35,768 bases of DNA from Kutzneria sp. (GTDB taxonomy: Bacteria > Actinomycetota > Actinomycetes > Mycobacteriales > Pseudonocardiaceae), in NCBI GenBank assembly GCA_019239965.1, contig JAFAZC010000155.1, positions 1-35,768 on the forward strand. The letters run 5' to 3'. The notes below the pieces were generated by a model, which was not told where the DNA came from, made no database searches, and saw only the letters and a program-made list of their open reading frames with translations. Shown one piece after another: positions 17,588-26,731 of the stretch (its first letter is position 1; each line of letters begins with the position of its first letter). A program made the position numbers and the translations under genes.

Positions 17588-18480
17588 CGCGATGTCCTTT
17601 CCAAGCAGTAGTCCCACCAGGCCCACCCCAGCGTTCGCCGGGCGAGCACCGCGAGCGCATGCCGGCGGTAGGCCGCGCTGCCGCGCACGTCGTCGATGGG
17701 GGAGGCGGCCGCCGCGACCAGGTCGCCGAACCGCCTCCGTACCGAGTCGTCCAGCGCACGTGGCGACGTCCACTGGTCGGCGTTAGCCAGTTCCGCGGTG
17801 AGGAACCGCTCAGCTTCGGTGGCACGCAGCGGGGTGGGCCCGGCCGACCCGATGCCGGTGCCAACGGTGCTGTTCCCGGTGGCGGCTTGTTCGGGGTGCA
17901 GCGCGATGGCGAACGAGCAGACCGCGATCACCATGGCGTTGCGGGTGCCGATCTTGCTGAACTGCTGCGGCGCGGTGGTGCCCGGCAGCAGCACGGCGGT
18001 GATCAGCTCGTCGGGGGCCAGCACGGAACGCTTGACACCGACATAGAACTCCTCGGCCGGGACAGTCCTGAGGCCTCTGGTCGAGGCGAGTTCGACGCTG
18101 GCACCGGTGGCCAGCAGCACGGGGTGAGTGTCTCCGGCGGGAGAGGCGGCACCGAGATTGCCACCGACGGTGCCCCGGTTGCGGATCTGCGGGGAGCCGA
18201 CGGTGCGGGAGGCCATCGCCAGTCCCGGCAACCGCTGGCCAAGTTCGGTGATGATCCGCGTGTAGCTGACGCCCGCGCCGAGCCGGATGCCGCCGTCGCC
18301 GGTGTCCGACCACTCGGCCAGCTCGGCGATTCCGGTCAGGTCGAGCAGCGCGTCCGGGCGTGTGCGGTCGAAGTTCAGCTCCACCATGACATCGGTCCCA
18401 CCGGCGATGGGCACCGCGTCCGGACGTTCAGCCTTGGCCGCGAGGGCCTCGGCCATGCTGCTCGGGCGAAGGAAGTCCAC
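17578..18480 (-). CDS. xanthine dehydrogenase-family FAD-binding subunit
   Basis: A 300-residue medium subunit: PIAGGTDVMVELNF (residues about 25-38) and the second FAD loop TVGSPQIRNRGTVGGNLGAASPAGDTHPVL, then a C-terminal CO-dehydrogenase-flavoprotein-like domain. It transfers electrons to NAD or another acceptor. GTG at 18480 gives the typical start of the family (xDFLRPSSMAEAL), and GAGGAG lies about ten bases before it. The longer in-frame extension reads through repeated promoter-like DNA and is rejected. It is the first gene of the purine-oxidation operon. Confidence 0.92.
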   Translation of the reverse strand: MDFLRPSSMAEALAAKAERPDAVPIAGGTDVMVELNFDRTRPDALLDLTGIAELAEWSDTGDGGIRLGAGVSYTRIITELGQRLPGLAMASRTVGSPQIRNRGTVGGNLGAASPAGDTHPVLLATGASVELASTRGLRTVPAEEFYVGVKRSVLAPDELITAVLLPGTTAPQQFSKIGTRNAMVIAVCSFAIALHPEQAATGNSTVGTGIGSAGPTPLRATEAERFLTAELANADQWTSPRALDDSVRRRFGDLVAAAASPIDDVRGSAAYRRHALAVLARRTLGWAWWDYCLERTSRCA

Positions 18481-18502
18481 CTCGCGGATCTCCTCGGAGT
18501 CG

Positions 18503-18529
18503 TACCAGGTTGTGGTGTCATACCAGGTT
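18503..18529. promoter_or_regulatory. direct repeat upstream of the purine operon
   Basis: TACCAGGTT occurs at 18503-18511 and again at 18521-18529, an 18-base period, 23-49 bases before the FAD-subunit start. Same-face direct repeats in this position suggest an activator or repressor site. The regulator is not in this window as far as I can tell. Confidence 0.4.
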
Positions 18530-18606
18530 ACGGAATAGGTAGTACACACGGTGCCGGCGCCGGTCGCCAGTGGATTGGACCGCGGTTAGTATGCCTTGAC
18601 ATCTAT

Positions 18607-18622
18607 ATTGCTAAGTGGCAAT
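18607..18622. promoter_or_regulatory. palindrome in an AT-rich patch between divergent genes
   Basis: ATTGC and GCAAT are separated by six bases. They lie next to TTGACA (18596-18601) and TATATT (18604-18609) in the intergenic region between the purine operon and the SRPBCC gene. A promoter/operator is plausible, but I cannot fit one -35/-10 pair with good spacing on either strand. Confidence 0.35.
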
Positions 18623-18680
18623 GTACAGGCGCGGTCGCCCGACCGACGCCGACCCTCGTTCCGTACGGAGTTTTCCGACG

Positions 18681-19151
18681 ATGACCAACGTGACCAGTAC
18701 CACGACAGTGTGTGCGCCGGACCTGTCCGAGCGCCCGCTCCAGTTGACCGTCGAACGCACCATGAGCGCATCACCCCGAGTCCTTTATCGCGCCTGGACC
18801 GAACATATGGACCGGTGGTTCGCCCATCCCGGATCGGTGCTGATGATGGCGGAGGTCAACAAGCCGTTCTTCTTCGAAACGATGTACAACAACCGGCGGA
18901 GTCCGCACTACGGTCGATTTCTCCGCCTGGACGCCGACCGCCTCGTCGAGCTCACCTGGGTCACCGGTGCGGGCGGCACGGAGGGCGCCGAGACCGTGGT
19001 GACGGTGGCTCTCACGCCCGTGAGGTCAGGAGCCCATCTCAGGCTCACGCAGTCGGGATGGCCGAACGAGCAGTCCCGGGATCGCGCCGCCGCTGCTTGG
19101 TCGCTGGTGCTGGCCCAGCTCGACGAACGAATGGCGGTCGAACAGGGGTAA
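18681..19151 (+). CDS. SRPBCC (AHSA1-like) domain protein
   Basis: A 156-residue START/Bet v1-like protein of the activator-of-Hsp90-ATPase family. It begins with the family strand LQLTVERTMSASPRVLYRAWTE, continues through MDRWFAHPG, and ends with LRLTQSGWPNEQSRDRAAAAWSLVLAQL. The fold encloses a pocket for a small hydrophobic ligand. Most such genes in actinobacteria follow an ArsR-type repressor; none is adjacent here. ATG at 18681 has GGAG ten bases upstream. Its function is unknown. Position beside purine-catabolism genes is not enough to tie it to that pathway. Confidence 0.85.
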   Translation: MTNVTSTTTVCAPDLSERPLQLTVERTMSASPRVLYRAWTEHMDRWFAHPGSVLMMAEVNKPFFFETMYNNRRSPHYGRFLRLDADRLVELTWVTGAGGTEGAETVVTVALTPVRSGAHLRLTQSGWPNEQSRDRAAAAWSLVLAQLDERMAVEQG

Positions 19152-19248
19152 CGGCACGGGCATGTCCTGCTGGGCTACGCCCGCGGCGGTGAGGTCGGAT
19201 AGCTTGGTGCCAACCAATGCCGGACGTGAGTGCCAATGAGGTGGAGCT

Positions 19249-20793
<1,545 letters not shown>

Positions 20794-20795
20794 CG

Positions 20796-22016
20796 GTGGA
20801 CGTCGACCGGCTCATCGCCGAGCTGGACGCCCGGCTATCCGAAGTGGACAGTGAGCGGGACAGGCGCTATCCCGGTGACGCCGGTACCCGTCAGCCGGTA
20901 CACACCGTCTATGTGCCGGCCGGCACGGTGACTCCGGATCTGTCAACGGAATGGGGCCGCACGGCGCTGGCCGCTCTCGACTCCTACGCCGCGGACGCGG
21001 GCACCCTGAGTCGTGCCACCGGAGTGGACGCCACAGACGTCTACGACCGGGTGCGCGCCAAGCTGGCCACCGAACCGGTCGAGGATCTGCGTGTCGACTT
21101 CGAGGACGGCTACGGCCAGCCGGGCGACGACGTGGAGGACGCCGACGTGCTGGCCGCGGCGACGGCGTTGCGGTCGGTGGGAACGCCGTTCTGCGGTGTG
21201 CGGATCAAGGGGATGGAGCCCGCCGTCCGCCGCCGTGGCGTGCGCAGCCTGAGTCTGTTCCTCGACGCGATGGACGGAACCCTGCCGGACGGATTCGTGA
21301 TCACGCTGCCGAAGGTGACCGGCGTTGAACAGGTTGCGGCGATGGTGTGGCTGTGCTCGCGGCTGGAGCGGGACAGCGGGCTGGCCGAGGGCAGGCTGCG
21401 GTTCGAGCTGCAGATCGAGACGCCCCAGGCGGTGCTCGGGGCGGACGGCACGGCGACGGTGGCCAAGATGCTGCACGCCGCGGAGGGAAGATGCGCGGGC
21501 CTGCACTACGGCACCTACGACTACAGCGCCGCCTGCGGTGTGACCGCTGCGTTGCAGAGCCTGGAACATCCCGTCGCCGACCACGCCAAAGCGGTGATGC
21601 TGCTTGCCGCGGCCGGCACCGGAGTCCGGCTGTCCGACGGCTCCACCAACGTGCTGCCGGTCGGTGACGAGGCGAGGGTGCACGCCGGCTGGCGACTGCA
21701 CGCCAGGCTCGTCCGCCGGTCGCTCGAACACGCCTACTACCAGGGCTGGGACCTGCATCCACACCAGTTGCCGACTCGTTACCTGGCGACGTTCGCGTTC
21801 TTCCGCTCGGCGTTCCCGCCGGCCGCGAGCAGGCTTGCGGCCTACCTCGGCGGGACCGGCGGCTCCGTGCTGGACGAACCGGCGACCGCGCAGGGACTGT
21901 CCGCGGTGCTCGTACGCGGGCTGGACTGCGGCGCACTGGACACGGCCGAGGTAGAGCGGGCCGTCGGGGTGACAAGGCCAGTGCTGGATCAGTGGGCCCG
22001 CCGACGGGTCGGCTGA
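20796..22016 (+). CDS. DUF6986 / HpcH-HpaI aldolase-like protein
   Basis: A 406-residue protein related to the CitE/HpcH-type TIM-barrel lyases and annotated as DUF6986 in actinobacteria. It has LRVDFEDGYGQPGDD near residue 100, GVRIKGMEP near residue 135, ITLPKVTGVEQV and RFELQIETPQAVL near residue 210, and GLHYGTYDYSA near residue 235. Asp and Glu residues in these segments would bind a metal and an oxo-acid substrate. The start is GTG 20796, two bases after the malate synthase stop, so the two are co-translated. This pairing is often found with ureide catabolism, but the reaction has not been established to my knowledge. Confidence 0.85.
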   Translation: MDVDRLIAELDARLSEVDSERDRRYPGDAGTRQPVHTVYVPAGTVTPDLSTEWGRTALAALDSYAADAGTLSRATGVDATDVYDRVRAKLATEPVEDLRVDFEDGYGQPGDDVEDADVLAAATALRSVGTPFCGVRIKGMEPAVRRRGVRSLSLFLDAMDGTLPDGFVITLPKVTGVEQVAAMVWLCSRLERDSGLAEGRLRFELQIETPQAVLGADGTATVAKMLHAAEGRCAGLHYGTYDYSAACGVTAALQSLEHPVADHAKAVMLLAAAGTGVRLSDGSTNVLPVGDEARVHAGWRLHARLVRRSLEHAYYQGWDLHPHQLPTRYLATFAFFRSAFPPAASRLAAYLGGTGGSVLDEPATAQGLSAVLVRGLDCGALDTAEVERAVGVTRPVLDQWARRRVG

Positions 22017-22038
22017 CCTCGCCGGCCGTGCACCGACG

Positions 22039-22863
22039 TCAGTGCGGTGTCTCGGCTGCCGTGGTGCCGCCGCCATGATGCTCGGCGTTCTGCGGGATCA
22101 GCGCGCCGGGCTGTACCTTTTCGAGGAACCGCAGCAGTTCCACCGGGAATGGCAGCACCAGGGTGGAGTTCTTCTCGGCGGCGACCTCGACGACCGTCTC
22201 CAGCAGTCGCAGCTGCAGGGCGGCCGGTGTGTCGGCCATCGCCGCCGCTGCCGCGGCCAGCTTGTGGGAGGCCTGTAGCTCGCCGTCGGCGGAAATGATC
22301 CTCGCCCGGCGTTCTCGCTCCGCCTCGGCCTGCCGGGACATCGACCGTTTCATCGACTCCGGCAGGGTGACGTCCTTGATCTCCACCCGGTCGATGTGCA
22401 CACCCCAGCCGAGCGCCGGACTGTCGATGGCCAGCTCCAGATCCTCGTTGAGCCGCTCCCGGTTGGTCAGCAGGTCATCGAGGTCGCTCTTGCCGATGAT
22501 CGAGCGCAGTGACGTCTGCGCCACCTGTGAGACGGCGAAGGCGTAGTCCTGCACAGAGACGATCGCCTTGGCTGGGTCGACAACGTTGAAGTAGACGACA
22601 GCGTCGACCCGGACCGTGACATTGTCCCTGGTGATCCCATCCTGGGCCGGAACAGGCATGGTCATGATCTGCATGTTCACCTTGTGCAGCCGATCGACAC
22701 CGGGCACCAGCATGGCCAGTCCCGGTCCACGCGCCGCCGTGAGCAACCGGCCGAGCCGAAAGACCACACCCCGTTCGTACTGTCGGACGACGCGTGCGCT
22801 GGCGGCGAATCCGAGCACGCCGAGGCCGACGAGCACGGCGACGACATCCAACAACACGCCCAT
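22039..22863 (-). CDS. slipin / SPFH-domain membrane protein
   Basis: A 274-residue stomatin-like protein. It has an N-terminal membrane hairpin (VVAVLVGLGVLGFAAS), then VRQYERGVVFRLGRLLTAARGPGLAMLVPGVDRLHKVNMQ and the rest of the SPFH domain, a helical region rich in Glu, Arg and Ala (SRQAEAERERRARIISADGELQAS), and a C-terminal tail. Slipins form membrane-bound rings that organise or protect membrane proteins, often with an NfeD partner protease. No NfeD gene is adjacent. The start is ATG 22863. It is divergent from the lipoprotein gene. Confidence 0.92.
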   Translation of the reverse strand: MGVLLDVVAVLVGLGVLGFAASARVVRQYERGVVFRLGRLLTAARGPGLAMLVPGVDRLHKVNMQIMTMPVPAQDGITRDNVTVRVDAVVYFNVVDPAKAIVSVQDYAFAVSQVAQTSLRSIIGKSDLDDLLTNRERLNEDLELAIDSPALGWGVHIDRVEIKDVTLPESMKRSMSRQAEAERERRARIISADGELQASHKLAAAAAAMADTPAALQLRLLETVVEVAAEKNSTLVLPFPVELLRFLEKVQPGALIPQNAEHHGGGTTAAETPH

Positions 22864-22966
22864 GGCAGTCCCTCCTCAGCACACGTGGTTCCGCTTGTTC
22901 CAAGCTACGCCGTCGGCTCGAGGGCGGTTGCCTTGAGCGAACACCACACACAGGTACGCTGCGACG

Positions 22967-23899
22967 GTGACCGGACGGACGCACCGTGGCGCGAGCTTGG
23001 CGATGACGGTCGCGACGGCGGTCGCGGTCTGCGCATGTGGCGTTGCCGGCAAGGCGGTCGCGCCGGTCGCGCGACCGGTCGCCACCACCTCGGCGAGTCC
23101 AGCCGCCAAGACCGCGGATCCCACGGCGGCCGCGGCGACACCGACCTGTTCGGCGCCGGGCGTCGACTTCGACTGCGACCTGCGCAACCGGATTGCCGCT
23201 GCCCAGGCCTATGTCAACGGCCGCCCCGGCAGCACCGGCATCGTGCTCAGGGATCGGCGGACCGGAGCGGTGTGGCGCAATGATGCCGCTCGCAGACCGG
23301 TGTGGACCGCCTCGACGATCAAGCTGGCGATGGTGGTTGACCTGTTGTTGCGCGACCGCGCCGGCACCATCGCCCTGAGCGGAGACGACCGTGCGCTGAT
23401 CGGGGCGATGCTCAACAGCTCCGACGACAAGGCCGCCGACACACTGTGGTTCCGTTACGCGGGCAAGGATCACATGGCGTTCAACAGCGCGTTCCCTCGC
23501 TACGGGATGACCTCCCTGCAGCCACAGCGCGGATTCAGCACGTTCTATCCGTACTGGGGCTTCCAGAAGTGCACACCGGACGACCTCGACCGTCTGATCA
23601 ACTATGTGCTCACCGAACTGCCCGCGAATCTGCGCGACTATCTCGTCGCCCAGTTGCGTTCGGTCGCCCCGATCCAGCAGTGGGGAGTGTGGGGCGCCGG
23701 CCCCGCGGCAAGGCCGGGCAACAAGGATGGCTGGTCGCTGGAACAGGGCGGCTGGGTGATGAACACGGTGGGGTTCGCCGGACCGGACGAGCGGTACACG
23801 CTCGCGGTGATGAACAGCCTGGACGGTCACGGTGGCTACGACGAGGGCAGGGCCACCGACACCGAGGTCGCCAGAATCCTGTTCGCTGGCCGGTTCTGA
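22967..23899 (+). CDS. class-A beta-lactamase-like serine hydrolase, probable lipoprotein
   Basis: A 310-residue exported protein. The signal sequence MTVATAVAVCACG inside the N-terminus has a possible lipobox ending at Cys24, followed by an Ala/Pro/Thr-rich linker. The hydrolase domain has the serine/lysine motif STIK at 116-119, SSDD at 151-154 in place of SDN, and KDG near the end in place of KTG. Those changes make it unlikely to be a normal beta-lactamase. It may be a peptidase or a binding protein for cell-wall components. The start is GTG 22967; ATG 23003 would give a shorter signal peptide. Confidence 0.82.
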   Translation: MTGRTHRGASLAMTVATAVAVCACGVAGKAVAPVARPVATTSASPAAKTADPTAAAATPTCSAPGVDFDCDLRNRIAAAQAYVNGRPGSTGIVLRDRRTGAVWRNDAARRPVWTASTIKLAMVVDLLLRDRAGTIALSGDDRALIGAMLNSSDDKAADTLWFRYAGKDHMAFNSAFPRYGMTSLQPQRGFSTFYPYWGFQKCTPDDLDRLINYVLTELPANLRDYLVAQLRSVAPIQQWGVWGAGPAARPGNKDGWSLEQGGWVMNTVGFAGPDERYTLAVMNSLDGHGGYDEGRATDTEVARILFAGRF

Positions 23900-23936
23900 C
23901 CGCACCGGGCCCCGCCGGGCGCCCCAGGCGTCCCGA

Positions 23937-24890
23937 TCAGGAATCCCCCTTGGCCGACCACCACGCCGTGTACGCCGGATGCTCGTCGATCAGCGACTGA
24001 TACCCCTTGAGTACCTTGGCTCGGATGTGATCGATCACCTCGTGCACAGGCGAGCTGCGCCGCCAGGTCAACGCCAGACGGCGACGCAGAGGAGTGCCGG
24101 CCAGCGGGCGCAGCACCACGTCGGGGCTGTGTATCGCCGTCGGATAACACGCCGCGACCGTGTGTCCTGACCTGATCAGCATCAGTGCGGTGGCCAGATC
24201 GGCGCCAGTGTGTCGGTAGCGTGGGGTGAATCCGGCTTCCTCGCACGCCAAGCGCAGACTGGGCGCCAGCCCCGACAGCTTCTCGTCCGGCATCACCCAT
24301 TCCTGCCCGGCTAGCTGGGCAAGGCGCAGTTCGCCGTGGTTGGCCAGGGGGTGGGACGTGGCCATGGCGACGAACGCGGGTTCCTGGACAAGGGGCAGGA
24401 CCCGAACTCCGGGAGGCAGTCGCGGGGAATGCTCGGCGAGTTCGGGCAGCACGGCGATGTCAAACTGATCCGAGCGCAGTTTCTCGGTCAGTCCATCGAA
24501 AGTCCTTTCCAGCTCAGTGACCTGATCTCGGTTGGGCAGTACTTCGCGGACTGAGTCGGCCACCATGGCCACGACTGGTCCAAGCGGGCCGCAGACCACC
24601 ACGGGTGACGCCGGTCGCTCGTTGTCGCTCAGCCGTCTTGATGTCTCCAGTAGATCGTGGAACTGGCCGAGCAGGCTGCGCGCTCTTGTCGTGACATGCT
24701 CGCCGAGGTCGGTCAGTGCCACCCCGGCGGTGGTGCGCACGAAAAGCGGACCGCCCAGTTCCTGTTCGATCCGATGCAACTGTGCGGTGAGTCCAGACTG
24801 GGCGATCCGCAGCCCCGCTGCCGCCCGGCTGATGCTGCCCGCCTCCGCGACCGACAGCACCACCTGGAGGTGTCGCAATTCGACCTGCAC
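23937..24890 (-). CDS. LysR-family transcriptional regulator
   Basis: A 317-residue LysR regulator. The N-terminal winged helix-turn-helix is complete (LRHLQVVLSVAEAGSISRAAAGLRIAQSGLTAQLHRIEQELGGPLFVR), followed by a linker helix and a two-lobed ligand-binding domain. GTG at 24890 is preceded by GGGAGAG. It lies 84 bases downstream of the flavodoxin-like gene on the same strand rather than divergent from its target, which is the less common arrangement. It may control that gene or the AT-rich biosynthetic promoter at 25.7 kb; neither is shown. Confidence 0.92.
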   Translation of the reverse strand: MQVELRHLQVVLSVAEAGSISRAAAGLRIAQSGLTAQLHRIEQELGGPLFVRTTAGVALTDLGEHVTTRARSLLGQFHDLLETSRRLSDNERPASPVVVCGPLGPVVAMVADSVREVLPNRDQVTELERTFDGLTEKLRSDQFDIAVLPELAEHSPRLPPGVRVLPLVQEPAFVAMATSHPLANHGELRLAQLAGQEWVMPDEKLSGLAPSLRLACEEAGFTPRYRHTGADLATALMLIRSGHTVAACYPTAIHSPDVVLRPLAGTPLRRRLALTWRRSSPVHEVIDHIRAKVLKGYQSLIDEHPAYTAWWSAKGDS

Positions 24891-24974
24891 GTGATCTCTC
24901 CCAACCAGTTGGTAGGTCGCTGACGTGGTGACGCCGATGACCCACCGCGCCCGACATGCCTCAATCTCCGACGT

Positions 24975-25577
24975 TCACCGGGCCGGTATCAGTGCCGCCC
25001 TGCCGGCGGCGACCACAAGGGCGTACTCGGCGACCCTGCGACCGAGGTGTTCGGCGGTGGCCAGGTCCGAGTGGTGCACCGCCCCCGGCCTAGAGTCCAC
25101 ATCGGACTGAGCGGCCGCGCCACTGTGGAAGCCCAGCCGGTTGAGGTCATCCTCGCTGCCCCTCGAGCTGTTCCATCCCGGCAGCAGGCCCAGATTCACC
25201 CAGACCATTCCGTGTTGCGCCGCGAGCGTCGCGAAGTAGCCGAGAGTGGACGACTTGTCGCCCGCCTTCGAACCAGAATTCGTGAAACCGGCGGCCAGCT
25301 TGTCCCGCCAGCTCTGCCGTAACCAGCGGCCGGCGGTGTCCTGCGCGAAAGCGTGGAAGATCGCGGACGCGCTGCCCATGTAGGTCGGCGAACCAAAGAT
25401 GATCGCGTCCGCGCCGTCGAGGACCACCCAACCGGCCGCCGAGACATCCTCCACGCCCACCAACTCAGCCGTGCAGCCGGCCACCGACGTGGCGCCGACG
25501 CGGACCGCGTCGGCGAATTTCGCGGTATGCCCTCGACCGCCGTGATATGCGATCGCGATATTGACTGAATGGGGCAA
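24975..25577 (-). CDS. flavodoxin-fold NAD(P)H-quinone-oxidoreductase-like protein
   Basis: A 200-residue WrbA/flavodoxin-like protein. The phosphate loop reads AYHGGRGHTAKFADAV near residue 9. The second FMN loop is IIFGSPTYMGSASAIFHAF near residue 60, and the third begins FTNSGSKAGDKSSTLGYFATLAAQHGMVWVNLG. An FMN-dependent reduction of quinones or similar compounds is expected. TTG at 25577 is chosen because GGAG stands seven bases before it and homology starts right there; a longer frame reaches 25646. It is divergent from the biosynthetic operon, so its promoter shares the 330-base AT-rich interval. Confidence 0.85.
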   Translation of the reverse strand: MPHSVNIAIAYHGGRGHTAKFADAVRVGATSVAGCTAELVGVEDVSAAGWVVLDGADAIIFGSPTYMGSASAIFHAFAQDTAGRWLRQSWRDKLAAGFTNSGSKAGDKSSTLGYFATLAAQHGMVWVNLGLLPGWNSSRGSEDDLNRLGFHSGAAAQSDVDSRPGAVHHSDLATAEHLGRRVAEYALVVAAGRAALIPAR

Positions 25578-25702
25578 GGCTGCTCCGATCTGGTGACAAT
25601 CTGCGGCGAAGCGATGACAACACGGCTGGTTCCGGCATATTAACAACAGGCGGTCTTGATCAGGTTTGGTCGAGCTGAGCTGGACGCAGGCGTATTCAAC
25701 GG

Positions 25703-25731
25703 TTGACAGAATTAGCTGACGTCTCTATAGC
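25703..25731 (+). promoter_or_regulatory. predicted sigma-70-type promoter of the 3,4-AHBA operon
   Basis: TTGACA at 25703-25708 is followed by exactly 17 bases and then TATAGC at 25726-25731. The match to the housekeeping consensus is very good for a high-GC organism. Transcription would start near 25738 and give a leader of about 170 bases. Confidence 0.7.
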
Positions 25732-25734
25732 AAA

Positions 25735-25750
25735 CATACTTCAAAGTATG
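25735..25750. promoter_or_regulatory. 16-bp palindromic operator at the operon start site
   Basis: CATACTT and AAGTATG are perfect inverted arms with a two-base centre. The site begins four bases after the -10 element and covers the expected transcription start, where a bound repressor would block initiation. It differs from the palindrome in front of the TetR-linked unit at 34.65 kb, so a different regulator is likely. Confidence 0.6.
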
Positions 25751-25906
25751 ATCAGAGTTTGTTGAGCCCATTCTCAGAATATGTCTCCTTTTCCCATAAT
25801 TCCGGAGTTATCGCCAGATGTTAGTGGTTTAACCGCGCCTTTTCTGAAAAAACTGTCGTCGGGGTTCGTGAGGGAAAACCGTGGGGCGAAAGTAGGAGGT
25901 TGCCGC

Positions 25907-26731
25907 GTGACCGACATGGGGAAGGCGTTCCGATTGCGGCGCCTGTCCCGCGCCGCCGATGGCAAGTACCTGTTCGTGCCGCTGGACCACAGTGTGTCCG
26001 ACGGGCCGATGGCCGGCAACGCGGAATGGGAGAGACTCGTCAGAGCTGTCGCACTCGGCGGTGCCGACGCCATCGTCGTCCACAAAGGACGGATGAGGTC
26101 GGTCGTTCCAGCGCAACTTGGCGAGTGTGCGGTGGTGGTACACCTCAGCGCGAGCACCGTGCACGCGGCCGATGTCAACGCCAAGGTGCTCGTTGGTGAC
26201 GTGGAGGAGGCAGTGCGCCTCGGCGCCGACGCGGTGAGCGTGCATGTCAACATCGGATCGGACACCGAACACCAGCAATTGGCCGATCTCGGTGCGGTGG
26301 CGGGATCCTGCCAGAGGTGGGGGGTGCCGTTGATCGCGATGGCATATGCCAGGGGGCCCAGGGTGGCCGACTCCCACGATCCGGCTCTGCTGGCGCACGT
26401 GGTGAGCATCGCGGCAGACCTCGGCGCCGATCTGGTCAAGACGTCGATGGCGGCACCGGCGGAGAGAATGATCGAGGTCACCGCCAGCTGTCCGATTCCG
26501 GTGCTCGTCGCCGGCGGGCCCGCCACCGCCGCCGATCGCGACGGTGCGGGCCTCGCCGAGCACGTCAGGACCGCGCTGGGTGCCGGCTGCGCCGGAATCG
26601 CCGTGGGTCGAAGGATCTTCTCCTCGGCCGATCCGCTGTCACTGGTACGTCGGATCGCCTCCGTCGTCCATCCGACAGGGATCCGCTCAGCCGCAATCGC
26701 CCATTCCACGACGACGACAGGTGCAGCGTGA
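25907..26731 (+). CDS. griI: GriI-like class I aldolase for 3-amino-4-hydroxybenzoate synthesis
   Basis: A 274-residue DhnA/fructose-bisphosphate-aldolase class I relative. Seen are FVPLDHSVSDGP near residue 23, the Schiff-base lysine Lys178 in ADLVKTSM, VLVAGGPA near residue 203 and a phosphate-binding GIAVGRRIF near residue 230. GriI of the grixazone pathway joins aspartate 4-semialdehyde and dihydroxyacetone phosphate to a C7 amino sugar phosphate; archaeal relatives make the analogous aminodeoxyheptulosonate. GTG at 25907 has AGGAGG seven bases upstream. The gene overlaps griH by four bases (GTGA). The pairing with a dehydroquinate-synthase-II-like gene is what makes 3,4-AHBA the likely product. 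A shikimate-like route is the alternative. Confidence 0.9.
   Translation: MTDMGKAFRLRRLSRAADGKYLFVPLDHSVSDGPMAGNAEWERLVRAVALGGADAIVVHKGRMRSVVPAQLGECAVVVHLSASTVHAADVNAKVLVGDVEEAVRLGADAVSVHVNIGSDTEHQQLADLGAVAGSCQRWGVPLIAMAYARGPRVADSHDPALLAHVVSIAADLGADLVKTSMAAPAERMIEVTASCPIPVLVAGGPATAADRDGAGLAEHVRTALGAGCAGIAVGRRIFSSADPLSLVRRIASVVHPTGIRSAAIAHSTTTTGAA

Larger units (their letters stand above)
25578..25906. other. AT-rich intergenic region and long leader of the biosynthetic operon
   Basis: A 329-base gap that is visibly poorer in G and C than the rest of the window. It holds a good promoter and a palindrome (listed separately), a second symmetric element ATTCTCAGAAT at 25770-25780, and about 150 bases of untranslated leader before the first gene. 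A frame in phase with that gene opens at ATG 25781, but it lacks a ribosome site. I see no convincing riboswitch or attenuator. Confidence 0.7.

Noticed and set aside
17133..17864. Upstream extension of the 8-oxoguanine deaminase frame
   Set aside because: The extension reads through the iron-sulfur subunit gene in another frame; the family N-terminus begins at ATG 17132.
18596..18624. TTGACA plus a 17-base-spaced -10 as a promoter for the SRPBCC gene
   Set aside because: The hexamer at the correct spacing (CAATGT) matches only two consensus positions; the palindrome alone was kept at low confidence.
22475..23905. A 476-codon minus-strand frame across the slipin/lipoprotein boundary
   Set aside because: It overlaps two supported genes and the translation is Arg/Gly-rich without any fold signature.
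25781..25906. In-frame upstream extension of the GriI-like gene from ATG 25781
   Set aside because: There is no ribosome site there, the extra 42 residues are unlike the family, and AGGAGG before GTG 25907 fits much better.
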